Origin: Paenibacillus auburnensis
Lineage (GTDB): Bacteria; Bacillota; Bacilli; Paenibacillales; Paenibacillaceae
NCBI RefSeq assembly: GCF_927798115.1
Contig: NZ_CAKMMG010000006.1
Coordinates: 124,001 to 188,000, forward strand
Direction: 5' to 3'
DNA: 64,000 nt
The notes beneath the pieces are model-generated. The model saw only the letters and a list, made by a program, of their open reading frames with translations. It did no database searches and was not told the origin of the DNA. This document shows, piece by piece, positions 35,209 to 43,608 of this stretch (positions within the stretch are counted from its first letter, which is position 1; each line of letters opens with the position of its first letter). A program made the translations under genes and the position numbers.

Positions 35209-37134
35209 ATGGCACGTTATTTTAACGGCAGAGAAATTGAATTATTGGCACCGGCAGGGACGTTTGAGATTTTCAAGGATGTGGTTCAGTCGGCCTGTGA
35301 CGCGGTTTATTTTGGCGGACCGGTTCTTAATATGAGAATGATGCGCAAAGGCTACAATCTGTCACACGAGGAAATTGCCCAGGCGCTGGTGATTGCCCAC
35401 AGTCTTGATAAAAAAGTGTATGTTACCGTCAATAACCTGTTTAGTGAAGAAGATGTGGAAGAAGCCAGAGAATACCTGCGGTTCCTCGACGAGGTTCAGC
35501 CCGATGCGCTGATTGTACAGGATATGGCCGTGCTGGAGTTAATCCGCGAGATGGGGCTTACGGTCCCGGTTCACGCTTCCGTAATGATGAACGTCCACAA
35601 CCTGGAGATGATCTACGCGCTGCGCGAGCTTGGGGTAAGCCGGGTAGTAACCTCGCGTGAGATGGATTTACAGACGGCGAAGCTGCTGGGACAGAGAAGC
35701 GGAATGGAGCTGGAGTATTTCATTCACGGCGATATGTGTTCAGTGCATGGGGCCAACTGTTATTTCAGTTCCCAGGTGTTTGGAATGAGCAGCAACCGGG
35801 GGAAATGCATGAAGCCTTGCCGCTGGGATTACCGGATCAAGAAAGACGGCTATGTCTTCCCGGCAGAATACCCGCTGGCTGTCAAAGATATGTTCATGTA
35901 TGAGCATCTTCCGGAGCTGATCGAGTCGGGGATTACTTCCTTTAAGATCGAAGGCCGGATGCGTGACAAAGAATTTATGGTTATGCTTGCGAACAGCTAC
36001 GGTGAAGCCATTGACCGCTACATCGATGATCCGGTCGGCTTTGACCGTACCGTAGACTCCAAAGAGCTGTACAAAAACCGCAAACGCGATTTTTCCACTG
36101 CTTATGCTTTTGGCAAACCGGGGTTGTCGAATATTAACCGCCGTTATGAAGGTACAGGCAAATTTTACAGCACAGGCAAGGTATTCAGCACACCTACTGC
36201 AGAACGGGAGTTGTCAGAGGACCGGGTAATGCAGCTGCGGGAACGGTTTGCGGAAGGTAAAAAAGCAAAATCAGCCAAACCTGAGCTTGCGGTACGTGTA
36301 AATAATATGGAGCAGGCAAAGCTGGTGCTTGAACTGGGTGTAGACCACCTGTATCTCCCGGGGGATGTATTCGAGCCGGATCTGCCGTTCACCAAACAGG
36401 ATATTAAAGAACTTGGGGCGCTGAAAGGCCGGACGAAGCTGTACTTAGGAATGCCGCGGATGATGACGGAGCTGCATTTTGATCAGTTCAGTCAATTGCT
36501 GAGCGGGGAATGCCTGCCGGTTGACGGACTTCTGGTTACCAATTTAGGGGCGATTCACCGCTTCAGGGATATGGGATATCCCATGATCGGAGACAGTAAT
36601 CTTAACGTTTATAATCATCTTTCCGCTGGTTTATATACAGGCCTGGGTCTCCAGAAGCTGACGGTTTCACCGGAAATGACCATGGAGCATTTTGCCTCCT
36701 TTACCTCCCGATGCGATCTGCCGCTTGAAGTTGTGGTTCACGGTACACCGGCACTGATGTATATGGAACATGATCTGTTTGAGAACACGGAGGTTATGGA
36801 GCCGATTGGCGAGGAAGATAATCTGCATGTCAGCAACAAGGTGCTCGTGCTTAAGACAGACAAAGGCGAAAACCCGGTCTATCGTGACCAGTACGGCCGC
36901 TGCCACCTGCTCTTCTCCAAAGAACTGTGTTTCCTGCCGATGCTTGGTGAAATGAGTGATCTAGGGATTGCCAGCTTCCGGATTGAAGGAGCGACTTATA
37001 GCACCACTGAACTGCGGACCATCATTACAGCTTATCAGGCCGCTATTAACGGCACTAGTGATACAGAAGATCTGCTGGGCGGATTGCAGCCTGTGTATGC
37101 AGGATATACCCTGGGTTCACTGCAATTTAATTAA
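35209..37134 (+). CDS. Peptidase U32 family protein with a four-cysteine cluster site
   Basis: The 641-residue protein starts with the TIM-barrel stretch ELLAPAGTFEIFKD. Its U32 signature FIHGDMCSVHGANCYFSS is followed by GKCMKPC, giving four Cys in the pattern that binds a 4Fe-4S cluster in U32 proteins TrhP and RlhA (RNA hydroxylation) and UbiU/UbiV (quinone hydroxylation). The C-terminal third repeats a barrel-like motif (LLVTNLGAIHRF, FRIEGATYSTTE). It follows ecfT by 20 bases and could share its transcript. RNA hydroxylation with prephenate is the most likely job; a link to quinone synthesis nearby is speculation. Confidence 0.85.
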   Translation: MARYFNGREIELLAPAGTFEIFKDVVQSACDAVYFGGPVLNMRMMRKGYNLSHEEIAQALVIAHSLDKKVYVTVNNLFSEEDVEEAREYLRFLDEVQPDALIVQDMAVLELIREMGLTVPVHASVMMNVHNLEMIYALRELGVSRVVTSREMDLQTAKLLGQRSGMELEYFIHGDMCSVHGANCYFSSQVFGMSSNRGKCMKPCRWDYRIKKDGYVFPAEYPLAVKDMFMYEHLPELIESGITSFKIEGRMRDKEFMVMLANSYGEAIDRYIDDPVGFDRTVDSKELYKNRKRDFSTAYAFGKPGLSNINRRYEGTGKFYSTGKVFSTPTAERELSEDRVMQLRERFAEGKKAKSAKPELAVRVNNMEQAKLVLELGVDHLYLPGDVFEPDLPFTKQDIKELGALKGRTKLYLGMPRMMTELHFDQFSQLLSGECLPVDGLLVTNLGAIHRFRDMGYPMIGDSNLNVYNHLSAGLYTGLGLQKLTVSPEMTMEHFASFTSRCDLPLEVVVHGTPALMYMEHDLFENTEVMEPIGEEDNLHVSNKVLVLKTDKGENPVYRDQYGRCHLLFSKELCFLPMLGEMSDLGIASFRIEGATYSTTELRTIITAYQAAINGTSDTEDLLGGLQPVYAGYTLGSLQFN

Positions 37135-37316
37135 AGCCTAAAATTTAAAATACTGAGTAACAGTGTTTACTAGAGATAGATTATAGACTGGAAAGTTATA
37201 TTTTTCACAAACAATACGAATGGCTAGGGTTAGGCACGGACGATATAATAAGTAAAAAGTGACATGGACCATTCCTGCAGGCCATACCATTTCATAGATG
37301 AAAGAGAGGGATCTTC

Positions 37317-38630
37317 ATGGAGCAATCACCATTCATCGGCAGAGAGGCTGTAGCCGCCAAACGCAAGCAATATTTCTATCCTTGTACAGCGCACTTTTAT
37401 CGTGATGCCCCGCAAATAGTCCGGGGAAGCATGCAATACGTCTATGATGAGAACGGCAAGGAATACACGGATTTCTTCGCCGGTGTTTCTGTGGTGGCCT
37501 GCGGCCACTGCAACCCGGCTATCACGGCCCGCACCATTGAGCAGCTGCAGCAGCTGCAGCATACATCAACGGTGTATTTGACACAGCCGAACGTGGATCT
37601 TGCAGAACGGCTGGAAGCGGTGCTGCCGGGCAGGCTGCGACGGAGCTTTTTTGTGAACAGCGGCTCCGAAGCTAATGAGGGGGCATTGCTGCTGGCTAGA
37701 ATGCATACCGGACGCAAGGGTTTTATTGCGCTGGAGAGCGGTCTGCACGGGCGGACCAATCTTACAATGAGCGTAACCGGCCTGCAAATGTGGCGGACGG
37801 ACAAGTATCTGGATGAGGATGTTACCTTTATTGAACGGCCGTATCATCCTGAGCTGTCGCTGGAGGAGGCTGCAGCACGCTCGGTTCAGAGCCTGAAGCG
37901 TGTTCTGGAAGAGAAGGGTGACAGCATTGCCGCAATGATCGTTGAACCGATTCAGGGCAATGGCGGCATGATTATGCCGGCACCCTCTTATTTCCGCGAG
38001 GTTAAAACGCTGCTTGAGCAATACGGTGTACTCTTGATTGACGACGAAATTCAAACCGGCTATGGGCGTACGGGTGCCATGTTTGCGATTGAGCATTTCG
38101 GAGTCGTTCCGGATATCATCAGTATGGCAAAAGCGCTCGGCAACGGTGTTCCGGTGGCGGCCTTTGCAACCACTGATGAAATTGCTGCTTCCTTGAACCG
38201 TCCATCGGCATCTACCTTTGGAGGTAATCCGGTGTCTGCGGCGACGGCACTGGCTGTCCTTGATTATATCGAGAATGAGAGGCTGCCGGAGCGTGCTGCA
38301 GAGCTGGGTGGACATCTGAAACGCGGCTTGCAGCAGCTTCAGGCAAGTTATCCTGCACTTATCTCTGATGTACGGGGCACCGGCTTCATGCTTGGCGCCG
38401 AATTAACCGGCAATGCAGCAGTCACTGCTGCTGAGCTGACGGATGATGTGCTGGAAGAGATGAAGGACCGCGGGTACCTGATCGGCAAAAACGGTGTGAA
38501 CCGCAATGTTCTTGCCTTCCAGCCGCCGCTTGTCGTTACAGCGGAGAATATTGAGGGTATGCTTACAGTACTGAATGATGTGCTGCTTCAAGCATCACAA
38601 AAGCTATCTGCGGCCGTGCCGGCCGAGTAG
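37317..38630 (+). CDS. Class III aminotransferase (PLP-dependent)
   Basis: The 437-residue enzyme has the fold-type I features: GVSVVACGHCNP near the start, NSGSEANEGALLLAR for cofactor phosphate, LLIDDEIQTGYGRTG, and the PLP lysine in MAKALGNGVPV. The sequence is closest to the omega-amino acid, acetylornithine or alanine-glyoxylate type 2 groups, which cannot be separated by eye. The ATG has GAGAGGGAT upstream. A TATAAT at 37240 marks a possible own promoter. It precedes the UbiA-type gene by 39 bases and may be cotranscribed. Confidence 0.88.
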   Translation: MEQSPFIGREAVAAKRKQYFYPCTAHFYRDAPQIVRGSMQYVYDENGKEYTDFFAGVSVVACGHCNPAITARTIEQLQQLQHTSTVYLTQPNVDLAERLEAVLPGRLRRSFFVNSGSEANEGALLLARMHTGRKGFIALESGLHGRTNLTMSVTGLQMWRTDKYLDEDVTFIERPYHPELSLEEAAARSVQSLKRVLEEKGDSIAAMIVEPIQGNGGMIMPAPSYFREVKTLLEQYGVLLIDDEIQTGYGRTGAMFAIEHFGVVPDIISMAKALGNGVPVAAFATTDEIAASLNRPSASTFGGNPVSAATALAVLDYIENERLPERAAELGGHLKRGLQQLQASYPALISDVRGTGFMLGAELTGNAAVTAAELTDDVLEEMKDRGYLIGKNGVNRNVLAFQPPLVVTAENIEGMLTVLNDVLLQASQKLSAAVPAE

Positions 38631-38669
38631 ACAAGCAGACACAGGAATCGAAGGTAAAGGACGAATGAT

Positions 38670-39554
38670 ATGGTTATATTAAATGCTTTCAAAACAACGG
38701 CGCTTAAGCTGAAAATGTTCAGCGAGCTGGTCATGTTCTCACATACGCTCTTCTCCCTGCCGTTTGCCATCATTTCGATGGTCTGGGCGGCAGGCGGATG
38801 GCCTTCGGGGCATATGATGCTGTGGGGGCTTATCGCACTGATCGGGGCGCGCAATGGTGCCAATGCCTTTAACCGGCTGGTGGACCGTACCTTTGATCAA
38901 CAGAATCCGCGAACCGCACACCGGCATCTGCCGCAGCGGCTGCTGGCGGAGAAGGAAGTTGTTCTGTTTATCGTCATCAACTATGCACTGTTTATTGTTG
39001 CCGCCGGTATGCTGAATTTGCTCTGCCTGGTATTGTCGCCTGTGGCGATTGTCCTGATCTCTACCTACTCTTATACTAAACGCTTTACCTTTCTCAGCCA
39101 CTTGTACCTGGGATTTGTAATTGCTTCGGCACCGATAGGTGCCTGGTTCGCTGTAACCGGGAATATCGCGTTTACGCCGTTCGTCATTGGCACGGTCGTT
39201 ATGCTGTGGATTGCCGGCTTTGACATTATCTACGGCACGCAGGACATCGATTTTGACCGGCGGCATGGCCTTTGGTCCATCCCGAGCTTCTTCGGGCTGG
39301 AGAACGCCCTGCGCATCTCTAAGGGCCTGCATTTCATCATGGTGCTGCTGCTGCTCTTTCTGTACCTCTGGCGCGATCTGGGCTGGATGTACCTGGTGGG
39401 CATCGGCATAGCTACGCTGCTCCTGATGACGGAGCACAGGATTATTAAACCTTCGAACCGTAAGCTGATGAAGGTGGCTTCGTATAATTTGAATCAGGTG
39501 ATCAGTATGGTGATATTGCTGTGTACGCTGATTGATTATTTTTATGTTAGCTAG
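38670..39554 (+). CDS. UbiA-family prenyltransferase (DmkA- or MqnP-like)
   Basis: The 294-residue membrane enzyme attaches a polyprenyl chain to an aromatic acid in quinone synthesis. First Asp motif: NRLVDRTFDQQNPRT (N68, D72, D76). Second: DIIYGTQDIDFD (about 187-198). Seven to nine helices are visible. The sequence is nearer the 4-hydroxybenzoate type (MqnP of the futalosine path) than MenA. With a polyprenyl synthase, NADH dehydrogenase and flavoprotein nearby, it fits DmkA of extracellular electron transfer loci, which makes a separate demethylmenaquinone pool. AAAGGA lies before the ATG. Confidence 0.87.
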   Translation: MVILNAFKTTALKLKMFSELVMFSHTLFSLPFAIISMVWAAGGWPSGHMMLWGLIALIGARNGANAFNRLVDRTFDQQNPRTAHRHLPQRLLAEKEVVLFIVINYALFIVAAGMLNLLCLVLSPVAIVLISTYSYTKRFTFLSHLYLGFVIASAPIGAWFAVTGNIAFTPFVIGTVVMLWIAGFDIIYGTQDIDFDRRHGLWSIPSFFGLENALRISKGLHFIMVLLLLFLYLWRDLGWMYLVGIGIATLLLMTEHRIIKPSNRKLMKVASYNLNQVISMVILLCTLIDYFYVS

Positions 39555-39579
39555 GGGCAGGCTCGGTTAGGGTGCTCTG

Positions 39580-39712
39580 CTGCGAGGAATGTTTGGACTT
39601 CCGGCCGCTGTTATGTTTGGATTCCCTGATTGGAAACCGCTGTTCGCGGTAGGAATCCAAACATAAAGGCGGACGCTATCGCTCCTACAGTTCCAAAATT
39701 CCTCTCCGCTCG
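39580..39712 (+). repeat. Structured intergenic repeat, copy B
   Basis: The left end (GTTTGGACTTCCGGCCGCTG, 39591-39610) and right end (CGCTCCTACAGTTCCAAA, 39680-39697) match copies A and C. The inner stem is ATGTTTGGATTCC (39613-39625) / GGAATCCAAACAT (39651-39663), a perfect 13-base pairing of a sequence unlike that in the other copies. Confidence 0.85.
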
Positions 39713-39773
39713 CCTATACCTCGCCTGGGCTAACAACAAAAGACAACATGCCTACCCAGCAGGGGGGCGGCAG

Positions 39774-39809
39774 AAAGGCGCGTAAAAGGCTGACTACGGC
39801 GCCTTTTTT
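39774..39809 (+). terminator. Intrinsic terminator downstream of the UbiA-family gene
   Basis: AAAGGCGC (39774-39781) pairs with GCGCCTTT (39799-39806), and the T-run continues. Confidence 0.7.
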
Positions 39810-39928
39810 GCTATTTCTAAAAAACCAAAAACCAAAAACAAAAACAAAAACCCCACCCCCCCCATGCTAAACTCACTCACGGGCGCTTCGCTGCGTTCGG
39901 CTAGTTTAGCGGATGGAAAGAATTGGAC
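39810..39928. other. Low-complexity A/C tract and hairpin
   Basis: Runs of A with C (39825-39863) end in eight Cs. They are followed by CTAAACT (39866-39872) / AGTTTAG (39903-39909), a hairpin with a GC-rich loop. I see no gene. Confidence 0.5.
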
Positions 39929-39960
39929 GCAAAAAAAAGAGCCCGGAGGCTCTTTTTTGC
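39929..39960 (-). terminator. Intrinsic terminator downstream of the polyprenyl synthase gene
   Basis: GAGCC-CGGA-GGCTC sits between A8 and T6 runs that extend the stem, so it can work in both directions. Confidence 0.85.
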
Positions 39961-40006
39961 GTTTGAGGGGAGGCTTCAAGTGTTTAAAGATAGATTACAT
40001 AAGTGA

Positions 40007-40987
40007 TTAGTGATCGCGCCCTGCAAAATACTGCAGCAGAGTGTCCAGATCAGCATGGGCCGGATAATCGGAGAGCTGCTGCACGATGGCTGCGGCTTGA
40101 TCCAGGTAGCTCTGGCTGACTGCCTCGGTACGAGCTAGGGCATCACTGCTGATGATGAGATCCAGTACATATGACACCTCTTCTTCGGAAGAGGCGGGGC
40201 CAATCGTACGAATCGCCGGAGCGAGCTTAGGGTCCTGAAGAGCAAAGAGCACGGGAAGGGTTACCTGGCCATGCCGCAGGTCGCTGCCGGCTGGCTTGCC
40301 CAGCACATCTGCGGACTGGGTGAAGTCAAGCAGGTCATCCTGTATCTGAAAGGACATGCCCAGGGCCTCTCCAAAAGCGTAAAGGAGCTGCGCGACTTCT
40401 TCTGAGCTCTCTGTAGACAATGCGCCGACCCGGAGGCAGGTAGCCATTAGCATGGCTGTCTTGTTACGGGATTTCTCCAGGTATTGCTCAAGTGTCAGAT
40501 TATAATCGAAGGCATGCTCCATCTGCTGGTATTCACCGAGGCAGAGCTGAGCGGTTGCTACGGCAGAGAGATCATGAACGTAACGGTTTTTGTCTCCGGT
40601 ATACTTGCTTAACAGCTCGATTACCCTGGCAGACATGTAATTGCCGATATGAACAGCGGATAGAACACCGGTCTTCACGTGCAGGGCGGCTCCGCCGCGC
40701 CGCAGTTCGGCATCGTCGATAATATCATCATGAATTAAAGAGGCTGCGTGTATAAATTCTGCAGCTGCGGACAGCTGCAGGGTTCTGCGTCCTGAAGGCT
40801 TGCGTCCAAACCGTCCGCCGACGATGACCATAAGCGGGCGGAGACGTTTGCCACCGGAGCCGACCAGCTCAAGAATGCTCTGGGCCAGCTGCGATTTTTT
40901 GGGAACATCCTTATCACGGGCCACGAGATTTTCGATTTCACGGTTAATTTCATTCAGATCTATATTCAAGGCTTCGTGCAGCTTCAT
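40007..40987 (-). CDS. Polyprenyl diphosphate synthase (HepT/DmkB-like)
   Basis: The 326-residue enzyme elongates isoprenoid diphosphates. First Asp-rich motif: HDDIIDDAELRRG (D87 onwards); second: QIQDDLLD; the KRLRP stretch that binds the allylic diphosphate is near residue 50. AGGTGGGG precedes the ATG at 40987. The next gene upstream on this strand encodes a small protein resembling part of HepS, so the enzyme may work as a HepS/HepT-type pair. It would supply side chains for the UbiA-family enzyme encoded convergently. Confidence 0.9.
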   Translation of the reverse strand: MKLHEALNIDLNEINREIENLVARDKDVPKKSQLAQSILELVGSGGKRLRPLMVIVGGRFGRKPSGRRTLQLSAAAEFIHAASLIHDDIIDDAELRRGGAALHVKTGVLSAVHIGNYMSARVIELLSKYTGDKNRYVHDLSAVATAQLCLGEYQQMEHAFDYNLTLEQYLEKSRNKTAMLMATCLRVGALSTESSEEVAQLLYAFGEALGMSFQIQDDLLDFTQSADVLGKPAGSDLRHGQVTLPVLFALQDPKLAPAIRTIGPASSEEEVSYVLDLIISSDALARTEAVSQSYLDQAAAIVQQLSDYPAHADLDTLLQYFAGRDH

Positions 40988-41005
40988 GTTTAGGATCCCC
41001 ACCTG

Positions 41006-41455
41006 TCAAATGGCTTTGCTTGTGCGGCTTCGCTGGCTGCGCTCTTGGAGAAGGAACTCTTCGATTCCAGCCGCCGGATTTTGCTCTGTGAAGTCTCCAT
41101 TTGAACGTCTGATCTGCAATTTTTTAATGGATGGAGCCAAATAAGCAACGAGGTCCAGCTCACGGCATTTCACTGCAAACTGCAGATAAAAGCTATACAA
41201 GTAATCTCCGTCCAAAATGTTGCGGGTAAGTTCGGGATGATGTGGGACACATTCCATATGGCGCTGTGCCGCCACGGTAAGAATGGTATAAATACCTAGC
41301 AAATGGACTTTGCGGTCATATTCCAGATCATGGCGTTCCAATACCGCGAGCAGCTGCTCACATTCCGCCGGAGAGAGATACAATTGAATACCGGCGATAG
41401 GGGACATTTCAGTCTGCAAAAGCCGGAAGGTATCTTCAATGAGTTGTCTGTTCAT
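41006..41455 (-). CDS. Small HepS-like protein (heptaprenyl diphosphate synthase component 1-like)
   Basis: The 149-residue protein is alpha-helical and soluble. The segment DGDYLYSFYLQFAVKCRELD and the following LAPSIKKLQIRR resemble the conserved AGDY-SGLYY and LATAIKEIN parts of B. subtilis HepS (about 250 residues), but the rest of HepS is missing. It precedes the polyprenyl synthase gene by 18 bases. GAGGAG lies four bases before the ATG at 41455. I take it as a minimal regulatory partner of the synthase; the similarity is by eye and needs a profile comparison. Confidence 0.6.
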   Translation of the reverse strand: MNRQLIEDTFRLLQTEMSPIAGIQLYLSPAECEQLLAVLERHDLEYDRKVHLLGIYTILTVAAQRHMECVPHHPELTRNILDGDYLYSFYLQFAVKCRELDLVAYLAPSIKKLQIRRSNGDFTEQNPAAGIEEFLLQERSQRSRTSKAI

Positions 41456-41547
41456 TAAGCTCCTCTCCTTCATGTCGGTTTTGACGGAAGCAACCATTGC
41501 CCTGATTATCCCTACAAAACCATTCTTTAAAACCTTGTTAAATAAGG

Positions 41548-41578
41548 AGAGTAATGTGTCCTAGGGACACATTACTCT
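41548..41578. promoter_or_regulatory. Perfect 14-bp palindrome between the NADH dehydrogenase and HepS-like genes
   Basis: AGAGTAATGTGTCC (41548-41561) and GGACACATTACTCT (41565-41578) are separated by three bases. No T-run follows on either strand, so it may be an operator or an mRNA processing or stabilising hairpin and not a terminator. Confidence 0.55.
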
Positions 41579-41675
41579 TAAGAATATCTTATTCAACTGT
41601 AGCACACATAAATCACATAATAATATGGTTAAATGAATTATGACTTATAAATGGTGGAGAAAGTAGTGATATACA

Positions 41676-43559
41676 TCAGTCCGTAAACAGATACCAACGC
41701 CGGACGAGCGGAATTCTCTTCCATTGCTTCTTGAGCCAAGGCAGGACGTAGTAGTCCAGACCGAAGACGCTGCCCGATCCGCCGATGCATGCAATAGCTG
41801 CTCCAACGTACCAGAGCATTTCTGTTGATGCCATCTTGGTAGACCAGATCATAACGGCCATACCTATGGTCGCTATGGAAGCAATTGCTGTAAACAGACC
41901 GACGATAAGCATCACACCGAAGACGATTTCGGCACAAACCATGCCGATTTGGAACCATTTAGCCAGGGCTGTATAATCTGTTCCGCCACTGTTATAGAAC
42001 ATCAAGTTCATAAACCAGTGGGTAATATCATAAATCCATCCTGGAACCCACAAAGCTTCAACCGCTTCCTTGGCAGTTGTAACTGCGGAAGCTGCGGATT
42101 GGGCGTCCACTGTATCCTTGACGGCATCAACGGCAACGCTGGCCGAGGAGGCTGCATCTGTAAGATGCGCAGGGGCAGGGATCAAGAAAATCTTATTCGG
42201 ATCTTCCCAGATCTTCTTAAACTTATCGATACCTTCATAGAGCCACATACCGCCGAGAAGCATACGCAGCGGAACGAGCCAGAAGTTCGGTGAACGTTTG
42301 GAGAAGTACCCGCCCACGAAACTCTTGCGGTTCTCTACATGGAAGAACTCGTGCATCATATAAGTCCATACTTTATTGAAGCCGACTACCTGTGACAGGT
42401 AGAACATGTTAATGAAATGCTTGGAGAGCATAGCCATGAAGCCGGTCAGCATGAACAGTTTGCCTGGAAGGCCAACGTTCGCTACACCGTAGCGGCTGCC
42501 GATGGAAACCATCGTACCGTGGAATCCCGGTTTGTAGGCTTTCTTAGCAGTACCTTTGATATCCGCTGTAATGTTTCCGGCAATGATTGGAGCCGCTTGT
42601 TCAGCGTTCTCAACCATTTGCGGAACAGGGCGTTTTTCACCTTCAGGGATGAAGAAGATGTTATCCCCAACAACATAAACGTTCTTGTGGTCAACACTTT
42701 CCAGATGTTCGTTAGTAACAATACGCTTGCGTCCTTGTTGTTGAACATCAAGATTTCCTACGATTTCAGAACCTTCAACACCGGCTGTCCAGACAATAGT
42801 CTGTGCTTCCACAATGTTCTTCTCGCCGAGTGCAACACTGCCAGCTCCAACTTCGGTGATTTTCGCGCTGGTAACAATTTCTACATTCAGCTTGCGAAGA
42901 CGGGCTTCAGCTTTTTGAATCAGTTTGTCCGGAAGGATAGGCAGAACCTTCGGAGCCATATTAGCAACGATAAGACGTACTTCGGAAGGATCAATAAAGA
43001 ACTCTCTGCACAGCTCTTCGCGTTGCTCGGCCATTTCTCCGACCAGCTCGACACCTGTAAAGCCGGCGCCAATGATAACGAAGGTCAGCATGGAACGGCG
43101 GACAGCCGGATTCTTTTCTTTAGCCGCTTTGGTGTACATATCGCGGATTTGACGTTTCAGCGCAACGGCGTCGTCATAGGACCAGAAAGAGAAGGTGTTC
43201 TCTTCAGCTCCGGGAATACCAAAGAAGGTTGGTTTGCTTCCTGTACCGATAACCAGGTAATCATATGCATAAGTAGCTTTATCGGATTTAAGCTTTTTGC
43301 CTTTGAAATCAATATTGCTGATTTCATCAAGCGCTACATCTACTTTAAGACCTGCAAAGATTTTCTTCAGATCAATCTTAATTGAATCCTCAGGCGCGCG
43401 GTTCGCTGAAACCTCATGCAGCTCAGTCAATAGAGTGTGATAGGGATTCCGGTCGATTAGTTTGATTTCTACATCTTTGTCGTTCTTAAATTTCTTTGCC
43501 AGTTTCTTAGCCGTGAGTACGCCGCCGTAGCCGCCGCCCAAAATGACTATTTTCTTCAA
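41676..43559 (-). CDS. ndh2: Type 2 NADH dehydrogenase with C-terminal membrane domain (Ndh2)
   Basis: The 627-residue protein joins a two-dinucleotide oxidoreductase (FAD loop GGGYGGV at 8-14; NADH loop IIGAGFTGVEL at about 160; VWTAGVEG; VVGDN) to a DoxX-like tail with four or so helices (from about 425, broken by an Ala/Val-rich helix at 470-510). Length and build match Ndh2 of the Listeria extracellular electron transfer locus, which passes electrons from NADH to a dedicated demethylmenaquinone. Ordinary respiratory Ndh lacks the tail. It lies 49 bases behind the PplA-like gene on the same strand. Confidence 0.92.
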   Translation of the reverse strand: MKKIVILGGGYGGVLTAKKLAKKFKNDKDVEIKLIDRNPYHTLLTELHEVSANRAPEDSIKIDLKKIFAGLKVDVALDEISNIDFKGKKLKSDKATYAYDYLVIGTGSKPTFFGIPGAEENTFSFWSYDDAVALKRQIRDMYTKAAKEKNPAVRRSMLTFVIIGAGFTGVELVGEMAEQREELCREFFIDPSEVRLIVANMAPKVLPILPDKLIQKAEARLRKLNVEIVTSAKITEVGAGSVALGEKNIVEAQTIVWTAGVEGSEIVGNLDVQQQGRKRIVTNEHLESVDHKNVYVVGDNIFFIPEGEKRPVPQMVENAEQAAPIIAGNITADIKGTAKKAYKPGFHGTMVSIGSRYGVANVGLPGKLFMLTGFMAMLSKHFINMFYLSQVVGFNKVWTYMMHEFFHVENRKSFVGGYFSKRSPNFWLVPLRMLLGGMWLYEGIDKFKKIWEDPNKIFLIPAPAHLTDAASSASVAVDAVKDTVDAQSAASAVTTAKEAVEALWVPGWIYDITHWFMNLMFYNSGGTDYTALAKWFQIGMVCAEIVFGVMLIVGLFTAIASIATIGMAVMIWSTKMASTEMLWYVGAAIACIGGSGSVFGLDYYVLPWLKKQWKRIPLVRRWYLFTD

Positions 43560-43608
43560 GAGAAATTCACCTCATTCGTCTGATTAGCTGCAAGAGGTAA
43601 GCGAATTA

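Noticed and set aside
39825..39863. A/C-rich low-complexity tract as a repeat array or origin element
   Set aside because: It has no regular unit and no DnaA boxes or other origin features; it looks like slippage sequence.
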